A stretch of 64,000 nt of DNA from Planctomycetota bacterium (GCA_021776735.1 JAJFFH010000047.1:62001-126000), one strand, 5' to 3'; positions 47,501 through 56,450 are shown, numbered from the stretch's first letter. The notes: generated from the sequence alone by a model not told the origin. Made by a program: numbers and translations.

Positions 47501-47675
47501 GTTGCAGATGACCATGACCAACCCGGACAAAGCCCTGCCGTTCCTGCGCCAGAAGCTCGGCCGCATGCTGCGCCTGCCGGAGGGCCCGCTCGCCATCTAC
47601 GCCGAACCGGTCCGCCCGCCCCGCCCGGCCGCCGCGCTCGCCCGGTATCTGGAGCTACTGGACGACTCGCCGTAG
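44550..47675 (+). CDS. mfd: Transcription-repair coupling factor
   Basis: 1041 aa from ATG 44550. UvrB-homology modules at the N-terminus (FSVRGDIADLFPAGFSAPVR), the RNA-polymerase-interaction domain (SGDYVAHLAHGIGIFRGVET), and the RecG-like translocase motor: Walker A CGDVGYGKTELAMRAA, DEEQ box (VVIDEEQRFGVEHKERL), TLTATPIPRTL, and motifs V/VI (ATTIIESGLDIPNANT, LHQLRGRVGR). It frees stalled RNA polymerase and recruits UvrA. A little shorter than the usual ~1150 aa, mostly in the N-terminal UvrB part. Confidence 0.95.
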   Translation: MRVVGATAPDWYARFGPAPPLADRPRLGGLYGGALGFALAALVPRGGPALVLHADTRDGDDLFGELALFGIEPHRRDLFPDLDDDERGLERLAVLERLRHDADRIIVASMRAADQPVPAPDALRAAGLRLAPGTRETRAWGPDALARRLAEDGWERASLVTAPGEFSVRGDIADLFPAGFSAPVRLEYFGDELEQIRTFDPQTQRATGTRDVVQFATRAHGANATAQGPEFAKLIDHFGESSPIFLVEGSAEERACLAKRPGADLDALPAGDIVYRVRQIEPVGSGPEKLRERVAETGSEAKEVFFACRNDAEEKRVRELLGDTVPESLRYVRGRLTRSFVLPARDIAVLGYDDLLQHLTRRQPARRRTPTRPLDDFLDLESGDYVAHLAHGIGIFRGVETIEKDGAPVEHCAVEFADGVRVFVPVTKIDLIQKYVGAPRGRPRLAKLGGTAWGKAKERAKKAVSDLAVRMLEVQAMREKSPGLAHPADDDLQHGFEASFPYEETPDQLTAIDAIKEDMERPRPMDRLLCGDVGYGKTELAMRAAFKAVIGNRQAAVLVPTTVLAAQHFTTFCERMAGYAVRIEMLSRFRTAKEARAIMEGLEDGTIDIVIGTHRLLSPAMRFANLGLVVIDEEQRFGVEHKERLKSLRATVDVLTLTATPIPRTLNLALLGLRDISNLTTPPEGRMPIDTVVHAYDEKLILTYLLRELRRGGQVYFVHNRVQTIYRIVRLVQGLVPEAQVALAHGQQPRKALEDAMLRFVRGDADILVATTIIESGLDIPNANTLIVDRADRIGLADLHQLRGRVGRGRHKAHALFLLPPERRLVREIAEKRMRTIEEHSGLGAGFRIALKDLEIRGAGNILGAEQSGYIADIGYELYCRLLESAVRELRNEKVTAPTDTYVDLNVDARFPDRYVGDRALKLGFYRRVSAARDGETLAALREEIEDRCGLLPESARCLFAVARLRIIGQDHGIARFALATGGTLQMTMTNPDKALPFLRQKLGRMLRLPEGPLAIYAEPVRPPRPAAALARYLELLDDSP
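45588..45597 (-). repeat. GGACGGCGAT word, copy 20
   Basis: Minus orientation, antisense in mfd, read R-D-I-A-V-L-G. Confidence 0.9.
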
Positions 47676-47881
47676 TGCCCCAGGCTAGCGCCAGGCAAGT
47701 GCTAATGGACGTTCTGCCCGCAGCGCCACCTTTCGCCCAAGGGCGTACTTCTCCGTCAGCGTCGCGGCTTTTCGGTGGTAAGCGGCGATACTGCTGGTCC
47801 ACGCCTTGGAGCCGAACGTGCGAGCCACCTTCAGCCCCTTTGGGTCCACTACCTGCGCGGAGGGACGCACGGCGAGTCGTG

Positions 47882-50800
47882 CTATTTGGCCTTGTCGAAG
47901 TGCACGGTCGTGGCGGTGCCGGATTCAACCGTGACGGGGGTGCTGGCGACCTCGGTCCACGCGCGCTTGGTCGCGTTCCAGGTCAGCAGGCGCGCGCGGT
48001 AGGAGCCGGGGTTCAGGTCGTCGCAGGAAAAGCGGCCGTCACCGTCGGGCTTCACGTTGCGGGACGTGCGTCCGAATGTCCTTTGGATTGCCTTGGCGAG
48101 CAGGGCGTCGGACTTTTTGGCGGGTCCGACCGATGACGCTGCCGTTGGCGTGAGCTGGACCGTCACATGCGGTGCTTTCGGGATCTCGTTCAGACGACCC
48201 GTGACCGACCCGACCCGTTGCATCGCCAGGCGAACTTCGGTCACGTCGTTCGCGGCCGCTTCGTAGGCGACGGCCTTCCAGCCCCAGCCCTTGGCGCGGA
48301 CGATCACGATGCCCCGGCCCGGGGCCAGATCCAACGTCGTGCCGTCATGCTCGACCTGCAGGAAACCGGTGCCGGGGGGCACGCCCAGCCCTTGTTCGGG
48401 TGTCGCTGCAAACTCGACTTCGCCGAGGGCCGGTCCTGCAACCAGGAGCCGCAGTCGTGCCGGGCCGGCCGTGAGGATCGTGTTCTCCCGGTTCAGCTCG
48501 ACAGGTATTCGCATCCGCGCCTGCTTGCCGGCACCCCACACCGACACAAGATAGTCCCCCTCCCCCCTCTCGACTTCGTCGAAGCGGAACCGGCCGTCCG
48601 CGTCCGTTTGCAGTATCCAGGACGTCGTACCCGCAAGGCCGACGTTGATGCCGGCGACGGGCTCGCCCGCGCTATCGACGACCCGGCCAAACACCGCGTC
48701 GCCCGCGCCCCAGACGACCTCGATGTGTTTGTGTTCGCCCGCGCGGAGCGCGATCGCGCGACGGGTGTGTTCCAGATGCATCCGGAAGTTGCCGGCGGGC
48801 AGGGGCGACAGCTCGATGCGGCCGTCTTGGTCTGTCTTTTGGAGCATCGTCTTGGTCAGGGATAAGAGAGCCACGCCATAGTCCGGTTGCACGCTCGACC
48901 AGGTCGGCGCGCGCGGGATCGTGCGGCGCAACTGGATCAACTTGCCCGGCAACGGCGCGCCGGCCGGATTCTTCACGACGACCGTCACTCGCGCGGCCCG
49001 CGTCGCCCGCAGCTCGACACCGATGCGCGTGCCGGGCCGGATCGGAGTGTTGTCCTGGACGGCGGGCGCGTGCGGCGGCAGCAACGCGATCAGGGTGCGC
49101 ACGCCGGGATCGGGAACGGCGTGATGTGCGGGCGTGAGCATCTTGATTTCGAGCGAGAACCGCCCGTCGGCGCCGGTCCACGCGGAGACCGACGGCAGCG
49201 CGACGTAGACCCGCTCGAAGATGTTGCCAAGCCCCGCCACGAGCACCGGCGCGCCGGCGACCGGGCGCCCCTCGGGATCCTTGACGATTCCGTCGATGCG
49301 CATCGAGCGTCGCAACGGCATGAGGTCGCGGTCGAGCGGGAGGATTTCGTACCCCGGCGCGGTTACGTAGCGTCCGTAGTAGCCGTCTTGGTTGGGATAA
49401 CGCACGAGACCTTCGGCGTCGGCCAAAAAACGCCGGCGGGCGATGTCTTGGGAGAACGACGGCGTGCCGCGCGAGCTGCCGATGGTGAGATAACCGTCGG
49501 TCAGAGGCGCGTTGGTCGTGGCGTCAACGAGGCGGACGGTGCGCATCGGCACGCGAGGAACGGTCACTTCGATCACGTCGCTGCCGGGCTCGTAGATGCG
49601 CTCGACGTAGCCGAGATCGGGCCGATTCGGTTCGACCACGAGGAGGAGTTCGCGTGTTTTCGACGATGGCAACTGCGCGATCCCGTCCGCGCCGGTCCGT
49701 ACTTCCGCGAGCGTCTGGCGAGTCTGTCCGCGCGCCGCCGATGTCTCGATGCGCACGTCGGCCCCGGCGAGTGCGCCTCCCTCCGGATCCCGAACGAGGA
49801 CGCGGACGGGGTTGCTGCGGTGCACCGTGACCGTCGTGAACGCGCCCGGTACGACGGGGCCGGCAAACGTCGCGGCGTAACCCTCCGCCGTGGCGCGCAG
49901 GCAGGAGCTCGACTCGAACGGTCGCGTGATTCGAAAGCGACCCTCGGTATCGGTCGTGGTCGCGGGTTCCTCGAACTGCTCCGCTTCCCGGCGCAGCACT
50001 TCGTCGGGCATGATGAAGCGCGCGACACTCTCAGGGCCCGCCGGCCCCGAAGCGACGAAGAGCAACGCGACGCGGGCCCCGGCGACACCCGCCCCGTCGG
50101 CATTGACGACGCGCCCCGAGAACGTGTACACGCCGCCCGAGTTGGGTGCGATCGGCACGGACCTACCGGTGGCGACCGGCGTTGAAGCGTCGGCCTCGGC
50201 CTCCTGGGCCCGTTCGGTCATGGACTGTCGGTCCGCTGCGGATCGCGAGCCGTCCTCGGAACTCGACCAGATCAGGAGCGCCACGACCGCACCCACAAGG
50301 ACCACGACGATTGCTTTTTTCATAAAGACCCCCAGGGCTCCCGCCAAGGCGATACCCGTCGCTGCGCCTCCGGTCGCGCCGTGGTGGATCCACGGCGCCA
50401 TCAGCAGCGACCATGCGGTGCGGTCGCCGTTGTATTCACTGTCGAGTTGGGCGCGCAGCATCGTGAGCGCGCGATAGAGCCGCGACTTCACCGTCCGGAC
50501 CGGCGTCCCGCTCGCGGCGGCGATCTCGGCCGGAGAGTGGCCGTCGAAGTAGCGGTGCAGGATGGCGGAGCGGTACGGCTCGGCGAGGGCCCGCACCGCG
50601 GCCGTCATCCGGCGCTGCAGTTCGAGCCGCGCGGCGACCTCGCCGGGAGACGACAGCGGCCGCGGCCCCGGCGCGCCCGTCTCCCGCCGCTGCCGCCGTG
50701 TGCGGCTGCGCCGCTTGCGAAACGCGAGGTTGCGCGCCACGGTGGCGAGCCAGGCGCGCAGATTCGAACCGGAGCGCGGAGGCCGCTCAAGGGCCGCCAG

Positions 50801-50920
50801 AAACGTCCCTTGCACGACATCCTCCGCGTCGTGCGCATCGCCAAGCAGACTTTGAGCGAGTGCACGAAGAAAGCCGGCGTGCTGGAGGAGGCCGTCAGGC
50901 GGCGGGATCGGTTTTGCCAT
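47882..50920 (-). CDS. ECF sigma factor fused to a membrane anchor and many carboxypeptidase-regulatory-like domains
   Basis: 1012 aa. Residues about 1-165 are an ECF sigma factor: HDAEDVVQGTFLAALERPP, LRAWLATVARNLAFRKRR, LAEPYRSAILHRYFDGHSP, and HTH ending TPVRTVKSRLYRALTMLRAQL. A membrane segment lies at about 205-223 (KAIVVVLVGAVVALLIW). The remaining ~780 residues contain repeated beta-sandwich modules of the carboxypeptidase-regulatory or SdrD-B type (FSGRVVNADGAGVAGARVAL, GRFRITRPF, IDGIVKDPEGRPVAGAPVLV). Same layout as 17586-19616. No separate anti-sigma gene is adjacent. The long exterior part may act as sensor in cis. Confidence 0.83.
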   Translation of the reverse strand: MAKPIPPPDGLLQHAGFLRALAQSLLGDAHDAEDVVQGTFLAALERPPRSGSNLRAWLATVARNLAFRKRRSRTRRQRRETGAPGPRPLSSPGEVAARLELQRRMTAAVRALAEPYRSAILHRYFDGHSPAEIAAASGTPVRTVKSRLYRALTMLRAQLDSEYNGDRTAWSLLMAPWIHHGATGGAATGIALAGALGVFMKKAIVVVLVGAVVALLIWSSSEDGSRSAADRQSMTERAQEAEADASTPVATGRSVPIAPNSGGVYTFSGRVVNADGAGVAGARVALLFVASGPAGPESVARFIMPDEVLRREAEQFEEPATTTDTEGRFRITRPFESSSCLRATAEGYAATFAGPVVPGAFTTVTVHRSNPVRVLVRDPEGGALAGADVRIETSAARGQTRQTLAEVRTGADGIAQLPSSKTRELLLVVEPNRPDLGYVERIYEPGSDVIEVTVPRVPMRTVRLVDATTNAPLTDGYLTIGSSRGTPSFSQDIARRRFLADAEGLVRYPNQDGYYGRYVTAPGYEILPLDRDLMPLRRSMRIDGIVKDPEGRPVAGAPVLVAGLGNIFERVYVALPSVSAWTGADGRFSLEIKMLTPAHHAVPDPGVRTLIALLPPHAPAVQDNTPIRPGTRIGVELRATRAARVTVVVKNPAGAPLPGKLIQLRRTIPRAPTWSSVQPDYGVALLSLTKTMLQKTDQDGRIELSPLPAGNFRMHLEHTRRAIALRAGEHKHIEVVWGAGDAVFGRVVDSAGEPVAGINVGLAGTTSWILQTDADGRFRFDEVERGEGDYLVSVWGAGKQARMRIPVELNRENTILTAGPARLRLLVAGPALGEVEFAATPEQGLGVPPGTGFLQVEHDGTTLDLAPGRGIVIVRAKGWGWKAVAYEAAANDVTEVRLAMQRVGSVTGRLNEIPKAPHVTVQLTPTAASSVGPAKKSDALLAKAIQRTFGRTSRNVKPDGDGRFSCDDLNPGSYRARLLTWNATKRAWTEVASTPVTVESGTATTVHFDKAK

Positions 50921-51027
50921 CGCTTCCTACGTACTACAAGCCCGCCGGGGCGGTGGCGACTGCGGAAATCCGTCCAAGAATCCCGTCCGTATGCTGACGT
51001 TCCAGGCTGTTCGGGGGGGCTGGTATC

Positions 51028-52137
51028 GTGGCGGGCATGCGTTGGCAGGCCTTGGGGCTCATGGGCCTTGCGATTCTCGCACTGGCGGTTCGGGCCGCGG
51101 ACGAGGATCCGAAACACGATATCGCGGGTTTTCCGATCACCTTCAACGAGGAGATCATCACCCGCAACGATGTCTTGCGCGAAGTCGATGGGGACGAGAA
51201 GGTCCTGGGCGACGCGAACGTTCTGGCCGATTTGCGCGACGGTCTCTTGCGGCGCAAGCTGGCGGAGCAGGTCGGAGCCGATTTGGGGCTCGAGGTCAAG
51301 GACGGCGAAGTCGAGCTGATCATGCGCAACCACATCGAGGTGCGCGGGGGCGACGCCAAGTTTTTTGAGTGGCTGTTCCAGCGCGGCGACACCTTGGCGC
51401 GATTTCGCAACGAAATCAGGCAGCAACTGCTGAAGAGCAAGCTTGACCAGCTCTTTCGCATCGGCTTCACGCCCGGGCAATCGACACTGCTGCCGTGGCG
51501 CGTACGACCCACGCCCAGGGAAATCGCGGTGGCCTTTCGCAACGACCCCGCGCGTCTGCAGGCCAAGATCAGGGTCCAGCGCGTCGATTTGACCGTCGGT
51601 CTGACCAAAGACGAGCGCCGTCGGCTCGCGATCCTGAGCATGGATGGGACTTCGCCCGAAGACATCAAGAAAGAGGCGGGCCAAAAACTTAAGCCGCGGA
51701 TCGAAAAGGCCATGAAGCTGGTCAAGGACGGCGATGTTTCCGGGGCGTCCAAGCTTCCCGGGACCAAGGTCCAAAAGGCCTGGGTCGAGATCGAACGCGA
51801 AAAAAGCCGCCGGCCCGACGTCGAGTTCCTCCGACAGGGCAAGGTGGGAGCCTGGAGCCAGCCTTTCCTGCAGTCAGACGGCGCGTCCGTCCGGTTCCTG
51901 CAGGTGATGGAGCGCAAGCACCCGGTCCAGGGCGACACCCCGGGCATCAAGGACTCGCAGGCCTATACCCTTCGCATTCGGGAGCTTCGGGCGCGGAAAT
52001 GGCGTGCCGTGGCCCGTCTCCGGGCGCTCGACAAATCGACGGTCAGGCCCGAGAGGGTCCGGACCGGCCTCCGTACCCAACTCGTGACGGAGCTGAAAGC
52101 GGCCGAAAAGACACTGCGCGCCTTGGGAATTCACTAG
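51028..52137 (+). CDS. SurA-like exported chaperone/PPIase-family protein
   Basis: 369 aa from GTG 51028; ATG 51037 (MRWQALGLMGLAILALAVRA) is equally plausible. After the signal peptide comes a SurA N-terminal-like helical domain (FNEEIITRNDVLREVDGDEK ... LRRKLAEQVGADLGLEVKDG), then QLLKSKLDQLFRIG, and a C-terminal part that pairs with it. A parvulin core with conserved His is not evident, so prolyl isomerase activity is doubtful. It may assist outer-membrane protein folding. A word copy (VKDGDVSG) lies in the middle. Confidence 0.72.
   Translation: MAGMRWQALGLMGLAILALAVRAADEDPKHDIAGFPITFNEEIITRNDVLREVDGDEKVLGDANVLADLRDGLLRRKLAEQVGADLGLEVKDGEVELIMRNHIEVRGGDAKFFEWLFQRGDTLARFRNEIRQQLLKSKLDQLFRIGFTPGQSTLLPWRVRPTPREIAVAFRNDPARLQAKIRVQRVDLTVGLTKDERRRLAILSMDGTSPEDIKKEAGQKLKPRIEKAMKLVKDGDVSGASKLPGTKVQKAWVEIEREKSRRPDVEFLRQGKVGAWSQPFLQSDGASVRFLQVMERKHPVQGDTPGIKDSQAYTLRIRELRARKWRAVARLRALDKSTVRPERVRTGLRTQLVTELKAAEKTLRALGIH
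51726..51735 (+). repeat. GGACGGCGAT word, copy 21
   Basis: Plus orientation, sense in the SurA-like gene, read V-K-D-G-D-V-S-G. Confidence 0.9.
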
Positions 52138-52360
52138 CCCGGATATTCGTGGCCACGTGACGCATCGGACCAGCTGCCTTGTTCAGAAGCCGGTTTTTTG
52201 ATTGGCACCGTCGCCGTCCGCCCATTTCCGGCCGTCCGTTCTGGTCGAGGACAGATCGTCGAGGTCGAGGAACGACGAAGAGATCGGCGATCTGGACCGG
52301 CCAAAACCCGCTTGGTCGTGAATAATGCGGGCCTTACCCGGCTGCGGTCGCGGCGAGGAT

Positions 52361-52370
52361 ATCGCCGTCC
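52361..52370 (-). repeat. GGACGGCGAT word, copy 22
   Basis: Minus orientation, intergenic, 16 nt before the CGTAAGTYGTT element at 52386. Confidence 0.9.
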
Positions 52371-52385
52371 GTCGGCTCTTTGTGG

Positions 52386-52396
52386 CGTAAGTTGTT
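52386..52396 (+). promoter_or_regulatory. CGTAAGTYGTT element, copy D
   Basis: CGTAAGTTGTT followed by tctggacaag, 175 nt upstream of the first prenyltransferase-repeat gene and in the same orientation. The gap 52138-52570 holds this, word copy 22 and no gene I can support. Confidence 0.35.
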
Positions 52397-52570
52397 TCTG
52401 GACAAGAGGTTGTGGATTCCGAAGAAATCCGCGAACCCTTTCCGGGCCCGCTCGTTTGTTTTTTCTAGAATGAGCGACGTCGGTGGCTGAATGCCGCTGG
52501 ATCCTCAGCTCACGCAAGACGACTTGGTTCCCCGGAGTTAGATTTTTCTGGGAGATAGAGAGAGATACCT

Positions 52571-54106
52571 ATGCGAAGGATTACCGACCATCGCTTCGAA
52601 GACGGCGGCTTTAACGAATCCATCCAAGGCATCGTCAAGAATGCGCCGTGGTGGATGATCTCGCTGGTCATCCACGCTGTCGCATTCGCGATCCTGACCC
52701 AGATTCCCTTCGAGGTTCTCAAGAAGGAACCGCTCGTCGCGCTCCAGTCCGACAAGAGCGACAAGGACGAGGATCTCGAGGAAGAAGAAGAGCTCGAGGA
52801 AGAAGAGATCGAGGAAGACGTCACCGAGGAGCCGATCGAGACCGAAGAAATCTCCGACCACAACGAGGTCGATACCGATTCGGATTTCGAAGAGACCGCG
52901 GGTGACGACGGGATGTCCGACGCGCCCTTCACTGGTCCCAGCGACAACCCGGCGATCGGTCTGGGCGGCGGCGCGGGCGGCGGCAAGCGCGGTCGCGGCG
53001 GTCGGCGTAACCTGCGGGCCGGCGGTGGCAGCAAGAAGACGGAGAACGCCGTCGACCTGGGCTTGAAGTGGCTGGCGGACCACCAGGACGTCGGTTCCGA
53101 CGGCAAGTGGGACGCCGACGACTTCATGAAGCACGATCCGCCGGAGGACAAGTGCGACGGTTCGGGCGGACAGCTCTACGACGTGGGGCTCACCGGACTC
53201 TCGCTCCTTGCGTTCCTGGGCGCCGGTTACACGGACCGCGGCTCGAAGAAAGAGAACAAGTACGCCAAGAACGTGCGCAAGGGCCTGCGGTACCTGATGC
53301 AGAGCCAGGCCGAGGACGGAGTCTTCGGTACGCGTGCGACGCACAGCTTCATGTACAACCACTCGATCGCGACGCTGGCGATGTGCGAGGCTTTCTGGAT
53401 GACCGGAAACCCACGCTACAAGAAGCCGGCGCAGGAAGGGCTGAACTTCCTCGCGATGTCGCGCAACCCGTACATGGCCTGGCGTTACGAGCCGCGCGGC
53501 GGCGAGAACGACACGTCGGTGACGGGCTGGTGCGTGATGGCGCTGAAGTCCGGCAAGTTTGCGAACCTCGAGGTCGATCCGGACGCGTTCGACGGAGCGC
53601 GCCAGTGGGTGGACAAGATGACCGATCCGAACTTCGGCCAGGTCGGCTACAACTTCCCCGGCGGTTCGCCCGCGCGGCCGGAAGGCAAGCAGGACCGCTT
53701 CCCGGCCGAGAAGTCCCAGTCGATGACGGCGGCGGGCATCTTGACGCGTATCTTCCTGGGCGAGGATCCTCGCAACAGCGAGATGATCAAGAAGGGCGCC
53801 AAGCTTTGTCTGGGCTTGGTGCCGACCTGGAACCCGGACGACGGCTCGATCGACATGTACTACTGGTACTACGCGACGCTGGCGATCTATCAGGTCGGCG
53901 GCGCCACGTGGAAGACCTGGAACGAGGCGATGAAGAAAGCGATCGTGGACAACCAGCACCAGCGGGGCAGCGGCTCCCGCACCGGGAGCTGGGATCCGAT
54001 CGGTTGCTGGGGCGATGACGGCGGTCGCGTGTACGCCACAGCCACGATGGTCATGTGCCTGGAAATCTACTACCGCTACGACAAGGTCTTCGGCTCGGGC
54101 CGATAG
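52571..54106 (+). CDS. Membrane-anchored prenyltransferase/squalene-oxidase-repeat protein
   Basis: 511 aa from ATG 52571. A single N-terminal membrane helix (WWMISLVIHAVAFAILT) is followed by a very acidic stretch (residues about 65-100, mostly Asp/Glu), a Gly-rich basic hinge (GGGAGGGKRGRGGRR), and an alpha/alpha-toroid domain with recurring motifs (GLTGLSLLAFLGAGYTDRG, VRKGLRYLMQSQAEDGVFG, WYYATLAIYQVGG). The toroid looks like the catalytically inactive repeats found in planctomycete envelope proteins; terpene-cyclase acid motifs (DXDD) are not obvious. A near-identical paralogue follows at 54936. A strong terminator follows the stop. Confidence 0.83.
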   Translation: MRRITDHRFEDGGFNESIQGIVKNAPWWMISLVIHAVAFAILTQIPFEVLKKEPLVALQSDKSDKDEDLEEEEELEEEEIEEDVTEEPIETEEISDHNEVDTDSDFEETAGDDGMSDAPFTGPSDNPAIGLGGGAGGGKRGRGGRRNLRAGGGSKKTENAVDLGLKWLADHQDVGSDGKWDADDFMKHDPPEDKCDGSGGQLYDVGLTGLSLLAFLGAGYTDRGSKKENKYAKNVRKGLRYLMQSQAEDGVFGTRATHSFMYNHSIATLAMCEAFWMTGNPRYKKPAQEGLNFLAMSRNPYMAWRYEPRGGENDTSVTGWCVMALKSGKFANLEVDPDAFDGARQWVDKMTDPNFGQVGYNFPGGSPARPEGKQDRFPAEKSQSMTAAGILTRIFLGEDPRNSEMIKKGAKLCLGLVPTWNPDDGSIDMYYWYYATLAIYQVGGATWKTWNEAMKKAIVDNQHQRGSGSRTGSWDPIGCWGDDGGRVYATATMVMCLEIYYRYDKVFGSGR

Positions 54107-54110
54107 AACG

Positions 54111-54137
54111 GCGGGGCGGCTTGCGGAGCCGCCCCGC
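54111..54137 (+). terminator. Rho-independent terminator
   Basis: GCGGGGCGGCT / TGCGG / AGCCGCCCCGC, a perfect 11-bp stem, then gtttctt; 4 nt after the stop of the first prenyltransferase-repeat gene. Confidence 0.9.
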
Positions 54138-54144
54138 GTTTCTT

Positions 54145-54278
54145 GGCTCAACGGCTCACGCCGTTGATGCCTCTGGCTCGGTCGGGCCAAGGACAATGCC
54201 TGACCACGAGGCGCGCCCCGTGGTCAGGCGCTGGCTGGCTCAGCGGCTCACCCCGTTGATGCCTCTGGATCGGTCGCG
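54145..54278. repeat. Paired direct repeats with internal hairpins
   Basis: Two ~42-bp direct repeats (54145-54186 and 54236-54278; both contain CGTTGATGCCTCTGG) flank a perfect 10-bp hairpin CCTGACCACG/CGTGGTCAGG at 54199-54228. Each repeat starts with a TCAACGGC- or TCAGCGG-type stem, as at 9971. Confidence 0.6.
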
Positions 54279-54334
54279 TTCGAGGATGCGCTTGCGGAGC
54301 GCGACATCGAACGATCCCCTGTGTCCTTTGTGAC

Positions 54335-54683
54335 TGAACCAGTTTCGGGCGATGAGAAGGTCTGGCCACAGAGATCACAGAGATCACAGAGATCACAGAG
54401 GTCAGAGAGGGGAGACTCGATCACGACCACTTCCAGGCCCAAGTCCTCGGAACAAGGACTGGCGCTCCGGCCGGGCGAAAAAAGGAGTGCGCAAGTTGCG
54501 GTCTCTGTGATCCCGGTGCCCGCGGTGGCTTAGACCCAGTTCCCGGCCGATGAGAAGTTCTGGCCACAGAGATCACAGAGATCACAGAGGTCAAAGAAGG
54601 GAGACGCGATCACGGCCACTTCTTGGCCCAAGTCCTCTGGAACAAGGACTGGCGCTCCGGCTGCGCCTGAAGAAGGAGTGCGC
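54335..54683. repeat. Tandem ~150-bp duplication with CACAGAGAT-type minisatellite
   Basis: Unit A (54335-54492) and unit B (54535-54683) are about 90% alike by eye. Each holds a run of GATCACAGA units (3 in A, 2 in B), then CACGACCACTTCC-like and AACAAGGACTGGCGCTCCGG blocks. The arms match the element at 4559-4690. The rest of 54107-54935 holds a terminator, direct repeats and word copy 23. Confidence 0.7.
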
Positions 54684-54825
54684 ATCGCGTCGATGTACTT
54701 CCTTGTCGGTCGTGATGGCCGGCTCGTGGCGGTCAGCCAAAGCGCGACGCCGATCCGTCGCATTCTTGCCCGTCGGCGCGCGCGCACCAGGAGTTCCCCG
54801 CGCGAGCGGCAGGTTCGCTGAAGAT

Positions 54826-54835
54826 ATCGCCGTCC
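54826..54835 (-). repeat. GGACGGCGAT word, copy 23
   Basis: Minus orientation, intergenic, 101 nt upstream of the second prenyltransferase-repeat gene. Confidence 0.9.
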
Positions 54836-54935
54836 GTTTGCCTACGTCGCGTCGCAATTGTTTTGCGAACCGCGCACCTGTTTCTTCGTTTACGACTGTG
54901 CGTGAACCGGCCCGCTTGCGACTCGGAGCAGGCCC

Positions 54936-56450
54936 ATGAGACAACACAATCTGGAGACCGGGTTCGACGAACGTATTCGTGGACTCGTTCGCAACGCGCC
55001 GTGGTGGATGACGTCGCTGGTGATCCACGCGGTGGCCGCCGTGATTCTTGCCGCGATTCCGTTTTCGACGGCGCGAGCCGAGCCGATGGTGGCGCTCGAG
55101 GCCACGGCACCCGACGCCATCGAACCGATCGACGACGAGGAACCGCCGGCCGTCGACAAGCTCCCCATTGAAGAGCCGACCGACGTGGCGGACGTTCAGG
55201 AGATCACGCCGACCGAGGACACCGATGATATCTCCGACGAGACCTTTGGCGACGTGGGCGACGCGTCCGGGCCGTTCAGCGGACCGAGCGACGGGACCGC
55301 GATCGGGCTGGGAGGACCGGCCGGCGGTGGCCGTGGCAAGGGCGGCCGTCGCACGCAACGCGGGTCGGTCCGAGGCAGCAGGAAAGAGCAAATCGCGGTC
55401 GATTGGGGCTTGAAGTGGCTGGCGGACCACCAGGACGTCGGTTCCGACGGCAAGTGGGACGCCGACGACTTCATGAAGCACGATCCGCCGGAGGACAAGT
55501 GCGACGGTTCGGGCGGACAGCTCTACGACGTGGGACTCACCGGACTCTCGCTCCTTGCGTTCCTGGGCGCCGGTTACACGGACCGCGGCTCGAAGAGAGA
55601 GAACAAGTACGCCAAGAACGTGCGCAAGGGCCTGCGGTACCTGATGCAGAGCCAGGCCGAGGACGGAGTCTTCGGCACGCGTGCGACGCACAGCTTCATG
55701 TACAACCACGCGATCGCGACGCTGGCGATGTGCGAGGCGTTCTGGATGACCGGAAACCCGCGCTACAAGAAGCCGGCGCAGGAGGGGCTGAACTTCCTCG
55801 CCATGGCGCGCAACCCGTACATGGCGTGGCGCTACGAGCCGCGCGGTGGCGAGAACGACACCTCGGTGACGGCCTGGTGCGTGATGGCGCTGAAGTCCGG
55901 CAAGTTCGCGAACCTCGAGGTCGATCCGAGCGCGTTTGACGGGGCGCGCCAATGGATCGACAAGATGACCGATCCGAACTTCGGCCAGGTCGGCTACAAC
56001 TTCCCCGGCGGTTCGTCCTCGCGGCCGGAAGGCAAGCAGGACCGTTTCCCGGCGGAAAAGTCGCAGTCGATGACCGCGGCCGGCATCCTGACGCGCATCT
56101 TCCTGGGCGAGGATCCCCGCAAGAGCGAGATGATCAAGAAGGGCGCGAAGCTGTGCCTGGGTCTGACGCCGACCTGGAACCCGGACGACGGATCGATCGA
56201 CATGTACTACTGGTACTACGCGACGCTGGCGCTCTATCAGGTCGGCGGCAAGTCGTGGAAAACGTGGAACGAAGCCATGAAAACGGCGATCGTAGACAAC
56301 CAGCACGCGCAGGGCAGCGGCACGCGCGAGGGCAGTTGGGATCCGATCGGTTGCTGGGGCGACGACGGCGGCCGTATCTACTCGACGGCGACCATGGTCA
56401 TGTGCCTCGAAATCTACTACCGGTACGACCGCGTGTTTGGTGCGCGGTAA
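54936..56450 (+). CDS. Membrane-anchored prenyltransferase-repeat protein, paralogue 2
   Basis: 504 aa from ATG 54936. Same architecture as the gene at 52571: N-terminal membrane helix (WWMTSLVIHAVAAVILAAI), acidic stretch, Gly/Arg hinge, and alpha/alpha-toroid. The toroid is almost identical to paralogue 1 (differences such as a Ser/Ala or Ile/Leu here and there), and the DNA is also nearly identical from about 55408 to the end. The N-terminal ~150 codons are only moderately similar. This suggests gene conversion or selection confined to the C-terminal domain. Confidence 0.83.
   Translation: MRQHNLETGFDERIRGLVRNAPWWMTSLVIHAVAAVILAAIPFSTARAEPMVALEATAPDAIEPIDDEEPPAVDKLPIEEPTDVADVQEITPTEDTDDISDETFGDVGDASGPFSGPSDGTAIGLGGPAGGGRGKGGRRTQRGSVRGSRKEQIAVDWGLKWLADHQDVGSDGKWDADDFMKHDPPEDKCDGSGGQLYDVGLTGLSLLAFLGAGYTDRGSKRENKYAKNVRKGLRYLMQSQAEDGVFGTRATHSFMYNHAIATLAMCEAFWMTGNPRYKKPAQEGLNFLAMARNPYMAWRYEPRGGENDTSVTAWCVMALKSGKFANLEVDPSAFDGARQWIDKMTDPNFGQVGYNFPGGSSSRPEGKQDRFPAEKSQSMTAAGILTRIFLGEDPRKSEMIKKGAKLCLGLTPTWNPDDGSIDMYYWYYATLALYQVGGKSWKTWNEAMKTAIVDNQHAQGSGTREGSWDPIGCWGDDGGRIYSTATMVMCLEIYYRYDRVFGAR

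Noticed and set aside
47685..47870. 61-codon ORF after the second ECF fusion
   Set aside because: Contains a plausible-looking stretch (DPKGLKVARTFGSKAWTSS) but no start signal or family; may be a remnant, not supportable as a gene.
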